64,000 bases of DNA, from NCBI RefSeq assembly GCF_001676615.1, contig NZ_LYXZ01000004.1, forward strand, positions 124,001 to 188,000. The letters are read 5' to 3'. The translations under genes were made by a program, and so were the position numbers. The notes beneath the pieces are model-generated. The model was not told the origin of the DNA. It saw only the letters and a list, made by a program, of their open reading frames with translations, and made no database searches. Below, one piece after another: positions 17,313 to 25,580 of the stretch. This stretch comes from Labrys sp. WJW (GTDB lineage Bacteria; Pseudomonadota; Alphaproteobacteria; Rhizobiales; Labraceae). How positions within the stretch are numbered: the stretch's first letter is position 1; each line of letters opens with the position of its first letter.

Positions 17313-17342
17313 CCGCCGCCCGGTGGCGATCCCGGACGGCGG
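17313..17342. other. GC-rich hairpin after integrase
   Basis: CCGCCGCCCGG and CCGGACGGCGG arms form an imperfect 11-bp stem between the integrase stop and the primase start. A run of A just before it could serve as a T tract for a minus-strand transcript. It may act as a terminator or attenuator separating integrase from replication genes. Confidence 0.45.
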
Positions 17343-17355
17343 CAATAGTTGAAAG

Positions 17356-19794
17356 ATGGAAGAAATGTCTCTAGCACCTTCCCTTACGGAAAGCAAGCCC
17401 GAAGCCCTCGATCTGACGGTCCGAGCCTTCGAAAGCCGGAACGATTCCACCGGTCAGGATCTCACACTCTCATGGCCTGAATTCTGCAGGCGCATTGCCA
17501 AGCCCCGCATCGGTAAGACCTCGGCCGCGCAATACATGGCCTTGCCTGGCACCGGCAAACCCGGACAAGAGACCCGCACCACGCACAAAGACGTCGGAGG
17601 CTTCATCGCCGGTCGATGTGCAGGCGGGCGCACGAAAGACGATGTGAAGGATCGTTGTCTTGTGACGCTCGACGTCGACCATGGTGCGCCGCTTGGGGAG
17701 TTCCATCACCTGATGGGCGGTGCCGGTGTCAGCGGTGCGTTGCTATCTCATGAATGGATGGCGCACACCACGCGCACGCACACGGCTGACGAGCCGAAGT
17801 TTCGGATTCTCATTCCCTTGGGCCGGCCAGTATCGCCCGTTGAGTACGAACTGCTTGCCGAGATGCTCGCTGACACATTGTTGTCGACCGTCGAGGATTC
17901 CCGAGCCGCGATCGACTCGACCTGCTTCCGGCCGACGCAATTCATGTTCTGGCCTTCCCGCAATACCGACGGCGAATTCTGGACAGAGCATAACCGCGGC
18001 TCGTTGGTCGACCCTGATGAGTATCTGGCCGACGTCAGCGCTGCCGAGCTGAAGGAACGCCAGCGCGTTTATGAAATGAAGTTGCCTGACCCTCGCGAAA
18101 AGGAGGGGGCAATCGGCACGTTGTGCACCCTCTTCACCCTCGCCGACGGCATCCGGTATTTCAACCTACCGTACACGCCGACCCGGCAGCGCAACCGCTG
18201 GAGCTATGCGCACGGCAGCGGGACAGACGGCGCAGTGCTTTACGATGGCGGCCTCTATCTCAAATCCTACCATGAGTCCGATCCGGCCAATAACGGCCAT
18301 TGCTTCCATCTCTATGACCTGGTGAGCATTCATCGATACGGGCGTACCGATGCACACAAGGAAATGCTGGAGCTTTGCCGTCACGACCCAAAGATTGGGT
18401 CGCACCTGCCCGAAGAGTACCGGCCGTTTGATGCTGACGCGGCATTCGATGACGAAGGCCCGGAGCGCAACGCGACCGACTTCGCGCACCTACTCGACGA
18501 CGAGCCCGCAAAGCCTGCCGTCCCCGGCTATGTCGCGAAGCTCAACAAGACGTACGCGCACATCATCAATGGATCGAAGCGCTACATGTTCCGCGATCGA
18601 CCGGACGGCGGATTCGACTTGTTGACCATGGACGCCTTCCACGGCCTGTTGGAAAACAAGCCAAAGGTGCGCGCGGAAGGCCATCGGGACACTTCCCTTT
18701 CCGAAGCATGGCTGTCGCACCCCAAGCGCCGCGAGTATGAGTACGGTTTGACGTTCGAGCCCGGCAAGCCGGAAACCCCCGGCAAGTTCAATCTATGGCG
18801 CGGATGGCGCGTCACCCCCGATCCCGATGCGAGCAAGTGCAAACTGATCCTGGCCCACATGCGGGACGTCATCTGCAACGGCAACGAAGGGTACTATCGC
18901 TATTTGCTCGCATGGTGCGCGCACATGGTCCAGAAGCCCGAGCAGAAGCCCGGCGTCGCAGTCGTGCTCAAGGGCTTGAAGGGTATCGGCAAGGATACGT
19001 TCGGCTACTACCTGCGCGACCTTATGAACCGTACCCACTATTTCATGACGTCGCAACCGGATCAGATCACCGGTAAGTTCAATGCGCACCTTGAGGGGAA
19101 GCTCCTGTTCCACCTCGAGGAAGGGTATTGGGCCGGCGACAAAAAGGCCGAAGGCGTGATCAAGAGCCAGATCACCGCGCCGAACATGCCGATCGAGCGC
19201 AAGGGCGTCGACACGATCATGATGCCGAGTTGCCTGCGCATCCTGATTTCCAGCAACGAGTCATGGGTCGTGCCGGCGACGGAGGATGATCGCCGTTGGT
19301 TCATCCTCAACGTGTCGGCAAGGCGGAAAGAAGACGCCGCCTATTTCCGCGCGCTCAATGAGGAGCTCGACGGCGAAGGCCCTGCCGCTTTGCTTCACTA
19401 CCTGCAACACCACGACTTTTCGGACGTCGACATTCGCAACCCTCCGAAGACGGATGCGCTTGCCGAGGAAATCGAGGCCGGTAAGCAAGGCATTGAAGCG
19501 TGGTGGGCGGAAGTGCTTGCCGATGGCGAGTTATACAACGGTGTGGCCATAAGCGGCTGGCCGGGTGGCGAGGGCGAAGTCAGGTCTAACGCGCTCTACA
19601 ACAACTATCGCGCCTGGATGGACGAGCACGAGCGTCACCGGCGCAAGCTCCCGAAGGAAACGTTCGGCAGGCAACTGCGCAAGATCGCACCGGTGAGATC
19701 GGCGAATGTCGGTGGGGGAGGGCGCGAACAATATCGCGTCTATCGCTTCGCACCCTTGGAAGAGTGCCGTGAGTACGGAGGCAAACGCCAATGA
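17356..19794 (+). CDS. Phage-type primase-helicase (DUF5906/D5-like helicase domain)
   Basis: An 812-residue replication protein. The N-terminal third looks like a primase-polymerase domain: LVTLDVDHGAPLGEFHH near residue 103 has the DxD pattern and FRILIPLGRPVSPVEY with FMFWPSRN follow, as in phage AEP-like primases. The C-terminal half is an SF3/D5-like helicase: Walker A GLKGIGKDTFG near residue 541, Walker B KLLFHLEEG near 581, and a sensor segment ISSNESWVVPATEDDRRWF. It probably initiates and drives element replication, and the iteron-rich region directly downstream is the likely origin. Pri-Rep proteins with the same role are a hallmark of phage-inducible islands. Exact domain families should be confirmed by profile search. 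Confidence 0.85.
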   Translation: MEEMSLAPSLTESKPEALDLTVRAFESRNDSTGQDLTLSWPEFCRRIAKPRIGKTSAAQYMALPGTGKPGQETRTTHKDVGGFIAGRCAGGRTKDDVKDRCLVTLDVDHGAPLGEFHHLMGGAGVSGALLSHEWMAHTTRTHTADEPKFRILIPLGRPVSPVEYELLAEMLADTLLSTVEDSRAAIDSTCFRPTQFMFWPSRNTDGEFWTEHNRGSLVDPDEYLADVSAAELKERQRVYEMKLPDPREKEGAIGTLCTLFTLADGIRYFNLPYTPTRQRNRWSYAHGSGTDGAVLYDGGLYLKSYHESDPANNGHCFHLYDLVSIHRYGRTDAHKEMLELCRHDPKIGSHLPEEYRPFDADAAFDDEGPERNATDFAHLLDDEPAKPAVPGYVAKLNKTYAHIINGSKRYMFRDRPDGGFDLLTMDAFHGLLENKPKVRAEGHRDTSLSEAWLSHPKRREYEYGLTFEPGKPETPGKFNLWRGWRVTPDPDASKCKLILAHMRDVICNGNEGYYRYLLAWCAHMVQKPEQKPGVAVVLKGLKGIGKDTFGYYLRDLMNRTHYFMTSQPDQITGKFNAHLEGKLLFHLEEGYWAGDKKAEGVIKSQITAPNMPIERKGVDTIMMPSCLRILISSNESWVVPATEDDRRWFILNVSARRKEDAAYFRALNEELDGEGPAALLHYLQHHDFSDVDIRNPPKTDALAEEIEAGKQGIEAWWAEVLADGELYNGVAISGWPGGEGEVRSNALYNNYRAWMDEHERHRRKLPKETFGRQLRKIAPVRSANVGGGGREQYRVYRFAPLEECREYGGKRQ

Positions 19795-19827
19795 CTCTTG
19801 TTTGGCAATCGCCTCGCTGCACCTTGT

Positions 19828-20089
19828 ACGTGCAGCAAGCCCCGATACGTGCAGCAGCTAAGTCGTTGAAAATAAAAGGTTGCTGCACGTTCTGCACGTT
19901 CTGCACTCAAAAACTGAGTCGCTTTCATGAGCGTGTGTGCGAGCGCGTATGTGCGCATACGAATGTGTGCGGGCATGTGCGTAAGACTCTATTTCTACCT
20001 GTAGAACATGCAGAACGTGCAGCAACCTTTATAAATCAATCACTTAGGCGCTGCACGTTGGATAAGCCTACGTGCAGCAACGTGCAGCA
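19828..20089. repeat. Iteron array, candidate replication origin
   Basis: The decamer ACGTGCAGCA occurs at 19828, 19847, 20015, 20070 and 20080 on the plus strand and as its complement at 19881; near-copies are TCTGCACGT (19891), ACATGCAGA (20006) and GCTGCACGT (20050). Some units are in tandem with 9- or 10-bp period. The 487-bp stretch between the primase and small terminase genes contains no convincing gene, is AT-richer in places and also has a 16-bp palindrome (19946-19961, CGTATG-TGCG-CATACG). This is the usual look of an iteron origin bound by a replication initiator. Confidence 0.65.
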
Positions 20090-20217
20090 AATGGCTTTTT
20101 CACCCTCAAACAAGGTGCAACTTGCAAGCTGCAATGACCATCGCATACGGCAAGTCATTGATATCGTTGCCGATCTCCCGTGGGGGTCGATGGGTCCTTG
20201 GTTGGGCCGGTCGCCTG

Positions 20218-20242
20218 CGGGGCACGCTGAGCCCCGGCTTTT
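20218..20242 (+). terminator. Putative rho-independent terminator
   Basis: CGGGGC-ACGCTGA-GCCCCG forms a 6-bp stem followed by GCTTTT. It lies just upstream of the small terminase gene and could separate replication from packaging transcripts; the packaging site may also lie in this stretch. Confidence 0.5.
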
Positions 20243-20281
20243 CGGAATTTCCAATTTTTTCAGGATCAGGATTCCAACCAC

Positions 20282-20911
20282 ATGAGCCTTGAGCAAAATT
20301 TTCGGCATGAGACTGCCTTCGATCATCTTTTGGGCGATACCCCACCCCCGGCAAGCAAAAAGCGCGCAACGGTACGATCAGGAATGCCCCTAGGATCGAC
20401 AGCGGAGCCCCATGGCAGGCAAGTCGACCCTTCCGAAGGGAATGACACATGGAAGAAAAAGAAGCCGTCCACGGCCTTACTGACGAAAGAGCAATTTTCC
20501 GGCCTTGTCGGCTGTACAATTCGGCAAATCAGTAAACTGATCGCCGAGGGTGTGCTGACACTCGACACTCAAGGCCGGCTCGAACTCTACGGCAGCGTAA
20601 AAAGCTATTGCCAACGCCTGGTAGGCATTGCTTCCCAGCGGCAAGACGCGACCTTGCAGAAAGCGAAGATCCGTCAGACTGAAGCCGCGGCCGAAAAGAT
20701 CGAAATCGAGAACAAGAAGAAGCTCGGTGAGTACCTGGACGTTGCCGAGGTTGAGTCCGAGTGGAGCGGAATCTTGCGTGACCTTCGCGCTCGCATGCTG
20801 GCCGTGCCGTCTCGAGTTGCTCAACGCCACGGCACGCTCAACAATCACACCGTCGACATGATCGATCGGGAAATCAGAGATGCTTTGACGGAGTTGGGCA
20901 ATGCGAAGTGA
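20282..20911 (+). CDS. Terminase small subunit-like protein (Nu1/DUF1441 type)
   Basis: A 209-residue DNA-recognition protein. After a polar N terminus it has an HTH (LTKEQFSGLVGCTIRQISKL), a charged coiled-coil helix (TLQKAKIRQTEAAAEKIEIE then NKKKLGEYLDVAEVE) and a C-terminal helix set (LRARMLAVPSRVAQRH). This order matches lambda Nu1/DUF1441 small terminases that bind the packaging site and recruit the large subunit. It overlaps the large terminase start by 11 bp. Low-complexity lysines (WKKKKPST) precede the HTH. In a satellite, an own small terminase gives packaging of the element's DNA into its own capsids. Confidence 0.8.
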   Translation: MSLEQNFRHETAFDHLLGDTPPPASKKRATVRSGMPLGSTAEPHGRQVDPSEGNDTWKKKKPSTALLTKEQFSGLVGCTIRQISKLIAEGVLTLDTQGRLELYGSVKSYCQRLVGIASQRQDATLQKAKIRQTEAAAEKIEIENKKKLGEYLDVAEVESEWSGILRDLRARMLAVPSRVAQRHGTLNNHTVDMIDREIRDALTELGNAK

Positions 20912-22673
20912 AGCCTTACAACGAGTCCGAACCGCCGCCCTCCGCAATCTCATCCCGCCGCCCAAGATCGACCTGCCGACATGGGTTGAGGAAAACATCC
21001 GCCTGCCGGACTCGGTTGCCGCGCTACCCGGCCCGCTCAAGCTGACAAAACCCCAGCGCGGAGTCCTTGAGGCGATGGGGGATCCGGACATAGAGCGACT
21101 GACTTGGGTCAAGCCGGTGCGCATTGGTGCGTCGACCGCCTTAACCGCCTTCGTCGGCGCCCATGTTCACAACGAGCCCGCGCCGATCATGGTGCTTTTG
21201 CCGACTGAGGATGATTGCAGACGGTACGTCACAAGCGACGTTGAGCCGATTTTCCAAGCCTCACCGACTCTGCGCGGCTCGCTTACCGGTGAGTTGGTGG
21301 AGGGGCGCAACACCCTGCTTTCCCGCCGCTTCCCTGGCGGTTCGCTCAAAATCGTCGCGGCCAAAGCCCCTCGCAACTTGCGAGCTCACAACGTCCGAAT
21401 CCTGCTGGTCGACGAGTGCGACGGTATGGAGAACACGACGGAAGGCTCGCCGATTCTCCTGGCCGAAAAGCGCACCCTCTCCTTTGCGAACCGCAAGATC
21501 GTGCTGGCGAGCACGCCGACCTATGAGGAAAGCGGCCACATTCTGCGCGCTTACCGGGAGTCGGACCAACGAGTCTTTGAGCTCCAGTGCCCACATTGTT
21601 CGGGGCGGTTCGAGGCCCTCTGGCGCCACGTGCGCTGGCCGGAAGGCGAGCCCGAAAAGGCGTTCATGGTCTGCGATAGCGGATGCGTGATCGAGGAGTC
21701 GGAAAAGCCCGCCATGGTCGAGAATGGCCGTTGGCGCGCGACACGGCCGGAAGTCAAAGGCCATGCGGGATTCAAGTGCAACGCGCTGATTTCGAACCTG
21801 CACAACGCCCGTTGGTCTGTGCTTGTGAAGGAATTCCTTGCGGCAAAACGCGGCGGTCCGGACCAATTGCAAACTTGGACCAACACAATCCTTGCGGAAG
21901 GCTGGAAAAACGCCGTCGAAGAAGTGAGCGAAACCGAACTGGCTTCACGGGCCGGCAATTTCGGCCTGACTGACATCCCTGCCGAGGTGCTTGTCGTGAC
22001 CGCAGGAGTCGACGTCCAGCGGGACCGGCTCGAGGTGTCGTTTATTGGCCACGGTAAGGACAATACCGTTTTCGTGCTTGGCCATAACGTCATTTGGGGC
22101 TCGCCGGCCGACGACTCCACGTGGGCCGAGCTCGACGAGCTATTGCGCACGACCTGGCCGCACAAGAAAGGCGGTACGTTGCGAGTGGATGCCGCCGCCG
22201 TCGATGCCGGCGACGGTGTGACGATGGACCGCGTGCTTGCCTTCTGTCACCCGCGCTGGTCTCGCAAGATCGTTCCCATCAAAGGCGTTGCCGGCACACG
22301 GCCTGCCATCGAGGTGTCGAAAACCCGGGGTTCGCGACTCTGGATCCTCGGCGTAGATGGCGTCAAGCAGAACGTAATTCGGCGGTTGGCAGGCGGGCAG
22401 GGGATCCAGTTCAGCAACACCTTGCCGGCCCGATGGTACGAGGAAGTGACTTCGGAGCGCCTCGTCGTGCGCTATCAGCGCGGATTCCCGATACGCCAAT
22501 GGGAACGGATTCCCGGTCGGGCTGCCGAGTGCTTGGACTGTCTGACCTATGCCGTCGCGGTGCGCGGTATTGTCGGTCAGAACTTGGAACGGCGGGAACA
22601 AGATCTTTCGAGTGCTGGACACCCTGCGCCTAGGCAACCTATGGTTATTCGATCGCGGTGGATGTCCCGTTGA
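20901..22673 (+). CDS. Phage terminase large subunit (GpA family)
   Basis: A 590-residue ATPase/nuclease of the lambda gpA type. The N-terminal ATPase has an atypical Walker A region VKPVRIGASTALTAF near residue 72, a Walker B ILLVDECDGM near residue 168 and motif III-like KIVLASTPTYEESGHI. A cysteine-containing FELQCPHCSGRFEALW segment, common in GpA proteins, follows. The C-terminal nuclease starts near TAGVDVQRDRLEVSFIGH (metal Asp) and includes AVDAGDG. It packages DNA into proheads with the small subunit just upstream. Length is near the family norm, so it appears intact. Confidence 0.9.
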   Translation: MRSEALQRVRTAALRNLIPPPKIDLPTWVEENIRLPDSVAALPGPLKLTKPQRGVLEAMGDPDIERLTWVKPVRIGASTALTAFVGAHVHNEPAPIMVLLPTEDDCRRYVTSDVEPIFQASPTLRGSLTGELVEGRNTLLSRRFPGGSLKIVAAKAPRNLRAHNVRILLVDECDGMENTTEGSPILLAEKRTLSFANRKIVLASTPTYEESGHILRAYRESDQRVFELQCPHCSGRFEALWRHVRWPEGEPEKAFMVCDSGCVIEESEKPAMVENGRWRATRPEVKGHAGFKCNALISNLHNARWSVLVKEFLAAKRGGPDQLQTWTNTILAEGWKNAVEEVSETELASRAGNFGLTDIPAEVLVVTAGVDVQRDRLEVSFIGHGKDNTVFVLGHNVIWGSPADDSTWAELDELLRTTWPHKKGGTLRVDAAAVDAGDGVTMDRVLAFCHPRWSRKIVPIKGVAGTRPAIEVSKTRGSRLWILGVDGVKQNVIRRLAGGQGIQFSNTLPARWYEEVTSERLVVRYQRGFPIRQWERIPGRAAECLDCLTYAVAVRGIVGQNLERREQDLSSAGHPAPRQPMVIRSRWMSR

Positions 22674-22701
22674 CGGGGGCAATTCCGCTGAGGGGGAAAA
22701 C

Positions 22702-22899
22702 ATGTCTGACGTCTGGAAGGTGGGTGATGTCGCTTGGCGTGCTGGTACAAGTGCACCCCATATGACGATAGTTGCAATCGACGGCGAGCGTGCACAATGC
22801 ACGTGGACAACCCCGAGACGCAAAGTCATGCGCGAATGGATTCCGCTCGCCGCCCTAATCAAGCCTATTATTACCGGCCCGATGCGAGTTTGGTTTTGA
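22702..22899 (+). CDS. Small DUF2158-like protein
   Basis: A 65-residue protein starting at ATG 22702 with AGGGGG upstream. The pattern VGDVAWRAGTSAPHMTIVAI followed by GERAQCTWTTPRRK and EWIPLAALIK is the YodC/DUF2158-type fold, a small beta-rich module of unknown function often found in phages and islands. It follows the large terminase closely and its 3' end overlaps a minus-strand gene by 29 bp. Confidence 0.65.
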   Translation: MSDVWKVGDVAWRAGTSAPHMTIVAIDGERAQCTWTTPRRKVMREWIPLAALIKPIITGPMRVWF

Positions 22900-23098
22900 T
22901 CTTCAGGTCAGAACACTCGCTACCGGTAAGCAGGTTTTGGAGCTTGCGGCCGATTTCGCTGTAGACTCGTTCGCGAAGGTTCAACAGGTCCTCAGATTTG
23001 CCGCGTGAATCCTCGCGTTCCGCGAGTCTGTCCAGAAACTCGAAGTCCTCCTGGAACGCGGCAAGGAGTTGCTCACGGGTTTCGTTGGTTACAGTCAT
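22871..23098 (-). CDS. Small charged hypothetical protein of the element
   Basis: A 75-residue, mostly helical and charged protein (TNETREQLLAAFQEDFEFLD, LNLRERVYSEIGRKLQNLL). GGAGGA lies 6 bp before the ATG, a strong ribosome-binding site that supports translation. I do not recognise a family. It lies on the minus strand inside an otherwise plus-strand packaging module, which is the usual place for satellite or prophage cargo or regulatory genes. Its single cysteine and helical nature suggest a small protein-binding factor, but function is unknown. Confidence 0.65.
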   Translation of the reverse strand: MTVTNETREQLLAAFQEDFEFLDRLAEREDSRGKSEDLLNLRERVYSEIGRKLQNLLTGSECSDLKIKTKLASGR

Positions 23099-23189
23099 TT
23101 GGTGTCCTCCGTTGTTGAGAACACGATGGTTGACCTTGTCGTGTGATTTGGCAAATCACGTTTTTCGGTAGAAACGGTACGGAAATCAA

Positions 23190-23438
23190 CTAAAAATCAA
23201 CTGACCGCTTGCGTAGTCTGAAGGTTTTATATTCACCGGCCCATTGTTTACAGGCCGGATAGAACTGACAGGCTTCCCAATAAGCCCGCTTTAGCGGCCA
23301 GGTGCGCAATCTCACGAAGTCTCGCAGCTTGCCCATGAAACTGCCTGGGTGCTCACACATCCGAGGCGCTCGCACCCAAGCCGGAATCGCCGGTACCGCC
23401 TCGCCGGGTGTTCGCCAATTTTGAAACAGCTTCGCCAT
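23190..23438 (-). CDS. Small hypothetical protein of the element
   Basis: An 82-residue basic, tryptophan-rich protein (four Trp; two Cys outside and within ACQFYPACKQW). GGAG lies upstream of the ATG at a rather long distance. No family recognised. With the 75-residue protein it forms a minus-strand pair between terminase and the next packaging-module gene. The AT-rich 23439-23613 region upstream contains promoter-like sequence in both directions, so this pair and the morphogenesis genes are probably transcribed divergently. Confidence 0.55.
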   Translation of the reverse strand: MAKLFQNWRTPGEAVPAIPAWVRAPRMCEHPGSFMGKLRDFVRLRTWPLKRAYWEACQFYPACKQWAGEYKTFRLRKRSVDF

Positions 23439-23559
23439 TGATCGCCGCGCTCCAATTCACATCATAGGTTTGTATAATAAAGTCTCTCTCAATGCAACGA
23501 GACTATAAACTCAACTGATGCTTGATTTGTTCTATGAATTATTACCTGTTGGCAACGCT

Positions 23560-23588
23560 TTGACTCTATTACCTTGCGGAAGTATCTA
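23560..23588 (+). promoter_or_regulatory. Putative promoter of the morphogenesis genes
   Basis: TTGACT (23560-23565) and TATCTA (23583-23588) are separated by 17 bp, close to the sigma-70 consensus and spacing. It lies 25 bp upstream of the ATG at 23614 in the AT-rich divergent region. Confidence 0.5.
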
Positions 23589-23613
23589 GGATTCCAAGAC
23601 AAGAGGGATCGAG

Positions 23614-24198
23614 ATGCTTGAATCCGACACGCCGCTCGCACAAGAGCACCGCAACGGCGGCACCGACTACCGACGCGCCGACGCGATTGCCGTGCTGGTT
23701 GCTTCGGGGCTCGGCCTGAAAACCGCGACAAGCCGCTTCGACAACATGGCCCGGACCGGCTTGCTGCAAGGTACCGTAGCCGACCCCGATGACGGGCGCG
23801 GCGCGCGTGCTCTCCGGCTCGTCGATTGCGCTGCGGCCGTCATGTTCTCCGGTCTGATCAATGCCGGCATCGCCGACAAGCAGCTCATGGCGATGGCATC
23901 CATGGCCTTGTATCGCTGGCCGGCCGCCGCCGAGCCGACGACGCCGATTCCGCTCGCCCAAGCCATTTTCGACGACGCCCACGGCATGCCGTGGGCGCTG
24001 GAGCTGCAGCTAGGCCGCAACGTCGAGACTGGCGAGCGTCTGATTAATTCTGCCTTCCACAAGATGGGCGAGCCTGCCGTTTGGTTGGATCCGACCATGT
24101 TCGACCGGCCCGACTACATGCCGGTGGCAAGCCTGATGCTGCCGACTGCCGGCCCGTTCATGGCCTTCGCCCGCCTGACAAAAGGGGCGATGCATTGA
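23614..24198 (+). CDS. Hypothetical protein between terminase and portal genes
   Basis: A 194-residue protein with no recognised family. It is mainly helical (YRRADAIAVLVASGLGLKTA, DCAAAVMFSGLINAGIADKQ, AMASMALYRW) with a C-terminal part rich in proline and methionine (GEPAVWLDPTMFDRPDYMPV). Position between large terminase and portal, and the stop overlapping the portal start, suggest a co-translated packaging or head-assembly accessory protein. It could alternatively be an element-specific regulator because it has its own promoter. Confidence 0.6.
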   Translation: MLESDTPLAQEHRNGGTDYRRADAIAVLVASGLGLKTATSRFDNMARTGLLQGTVADPDDGRGARALRLVDCAAAVMFSGLINAGIADKQLMAMASMALYRWPAAAEPTTPIPLAQAIFDDAHGMPWALELQLGRNVETGERLINSAFHKMGEPAVWLDPTMFDRPDYMPVASLMLPTAGPFMAFARLTKGAMH

Positions 24199-25580
24199 AC
24201 CTCTTTGATCGCCTCCGCCGCACGGCTGCCGCATGGATCGCCCCGACTGGCCGTCGCAGCTTCGATTCCCCCGGCCGGCCGTGGACGAATTACACGTCGG
24301 TCCGACAGATCAATGCCGAGATCGGCGCGACCGCTGGCAATCTCGCCGGTAAAGCCCAAGCGCTCTATTTGACGAATCCGCTGGTCCTGAACGGCGTCGA
24401 GAATCTCATTGCTGAGATGATCGGCCCCGGCATCCGGCCCGCACCGATCCATGACGACCCGGAGGTACGCGCCGAGGCTCTCGGCCGTTGGGATCGCTAC
24501 GCGCCGCGTTTCGACTTTGAAGGCTTGTCGGACGCCTACGGTTTTCAGACTCGCCTCATGCGGTCCGTGATCCTCACCGGCGACGGTTTTGCTGTCCGCA
24601 AGCTGGGCTCGCCGGATCTCCGCTGGCACTTGCTCGATAGCGCCCAAGTTGATCGCACCCTTACGCGTGAGTTGCCCGACGGCAATTCGATCGTGCAAGG
24701 CGTCGAATTCAACGCTGCCGGCCATCGCGTTGCCTATTGGATTTCGCCCCGGCCAGCCGCGACGATCTTCGAGTCATGGGCCCAGCCGGTACGTGTCGAC
24801 GCGGCGGAGGTGCTCCACGTTTTCAAGCCGTTGTTGCCCGGCCAGGTGCGCGGAATCTCATGGGCCTCAAGCGTAGTCGGGACTGCAGCCGAGCTGACAA
24901 AGCTTATGGAAGCGCTCGTGATGGCCGCCAACGTTTCGAGCATGTTTGTCGGCGCGATCACGACCGAAACCGACTTTGCCGGGCCGGACGACGACCCGAT
25001 CGGTGACGCATCAACACCCAGTCTCGAGCCCGGCACGATGCTAAGGCTCAAAGGCGGCCAGCGGGTCACCTTTTCCAGCCCCCAGCAATTGAATGCGGCC
25101 GTCGATATTCTACGGGCCGAGGTGCGCGCGATCGGCGCCGGCCTTGGCGTGCCGGCGTTCTTGGTCGACGGCGACCTGTCGACGGCGAATTATTCGAGCC
25201 TCCGCGCGGGTCTCATCCCGCTGAGGCGCAAGAATGAGGCGTTCATCTACGGCACGCTCGTTCCGCAATTCTTGAATGCCGTTTGGTCCGCCTGGTCGCT
25301 GATCGAAGAGCTCGAAGGCCGGCCGACGCCGCGCACCTGCGAGTGGATTGCACCGGCCGCCTGGCAGGTCGACCCGCAGAAGGCTGTCGACGCCGACGTT
25401 GCCGAGATCGACGCGGGGCTTGCCTCCCGTCGCGAAAAGGTCGCGGCCCGCGGCTGGTCTGTCGAACAGATCGACGATGAACGCGCCGCTGATGCTGCCC
25501 GTGAAAAAGAGCTCGGCCTGTCCAAGCCGGCACCGGCCGCCCCCAAAGACAACGGAGTCCAGAATGCACTTCAAACGTAG
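24195..25580 (+). CDS. Phage portal protein (lambda family)
   Basis: The 461-residue portal, through which DNA enters the prohead and to which the neck attaches. It starts at TTG 24195 (read MNLFDRLRRTAAAWI), overlapping the previous stop, with AAAGGGGCGA at ribosome-binding distance; a longer frame from 24081 is not needed. Typical lambda-portal signs are NGVENLIAEMIGPGIRP, GDGFAVRK, GVEFNAAGHRVAYWI, VLHVFKPLLPGQVRGISW, and the C-terminal NYSSLRAGLIPLRR. Length is within the family range, so it seems functional. The next gene begins inside its last codons. Confidence 0.9.
   Translation: MNLFDRLRRTAAAWIAPTGRRSFDSPGRPWTNYTSVRQINAEIGATAGNLAGKAQALYLTNPLVLNGVENLIAEMIGPGIRPAPIHDDPEVRAEALGRWDRYAPRFDFEGLSDAYGFQTRLMRSVILTGDGFAVRKLGSPDLRWHLLDSAQVDRTLTRELPDGNSIVQGVEFNAAGHRVAYWISPRPAATIFESWAQPVRVDAAEVLHVFKPLLPGQVRGISWASSVVGTAAELTKLMEALVMAANVSSMFVGAITTETDFAGPDDDPIGDASTPSLEPGTMLRLKGGQRVTFSSPQQLNAAVDILRAEVRAIGAGLGVPAFLVDGDLSTANYSSLRAGLIPLRRKNEAFIYGTLVPQFLNAVWSAWSLIEELEGRPTPRTCEWIAPAAWQVDPQKAVDADVAEIDAGLASRREKVAARGWSVEQIDDERAADAAREKELGLSKPAPAAPKDNGVQNALQT

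Noticed and set aside
19828..20089. CRISPR array
   Set aside because: Repeats are only 9-10 bp, occur on both strands and have no regular spacers.
19740..20326. Several short frames in the iteron region (for example 19791-20285 plus strand)
   Set aside because: They are built from the repeats themselves, lack ribosome-binding sites, and have no protein-like composition.
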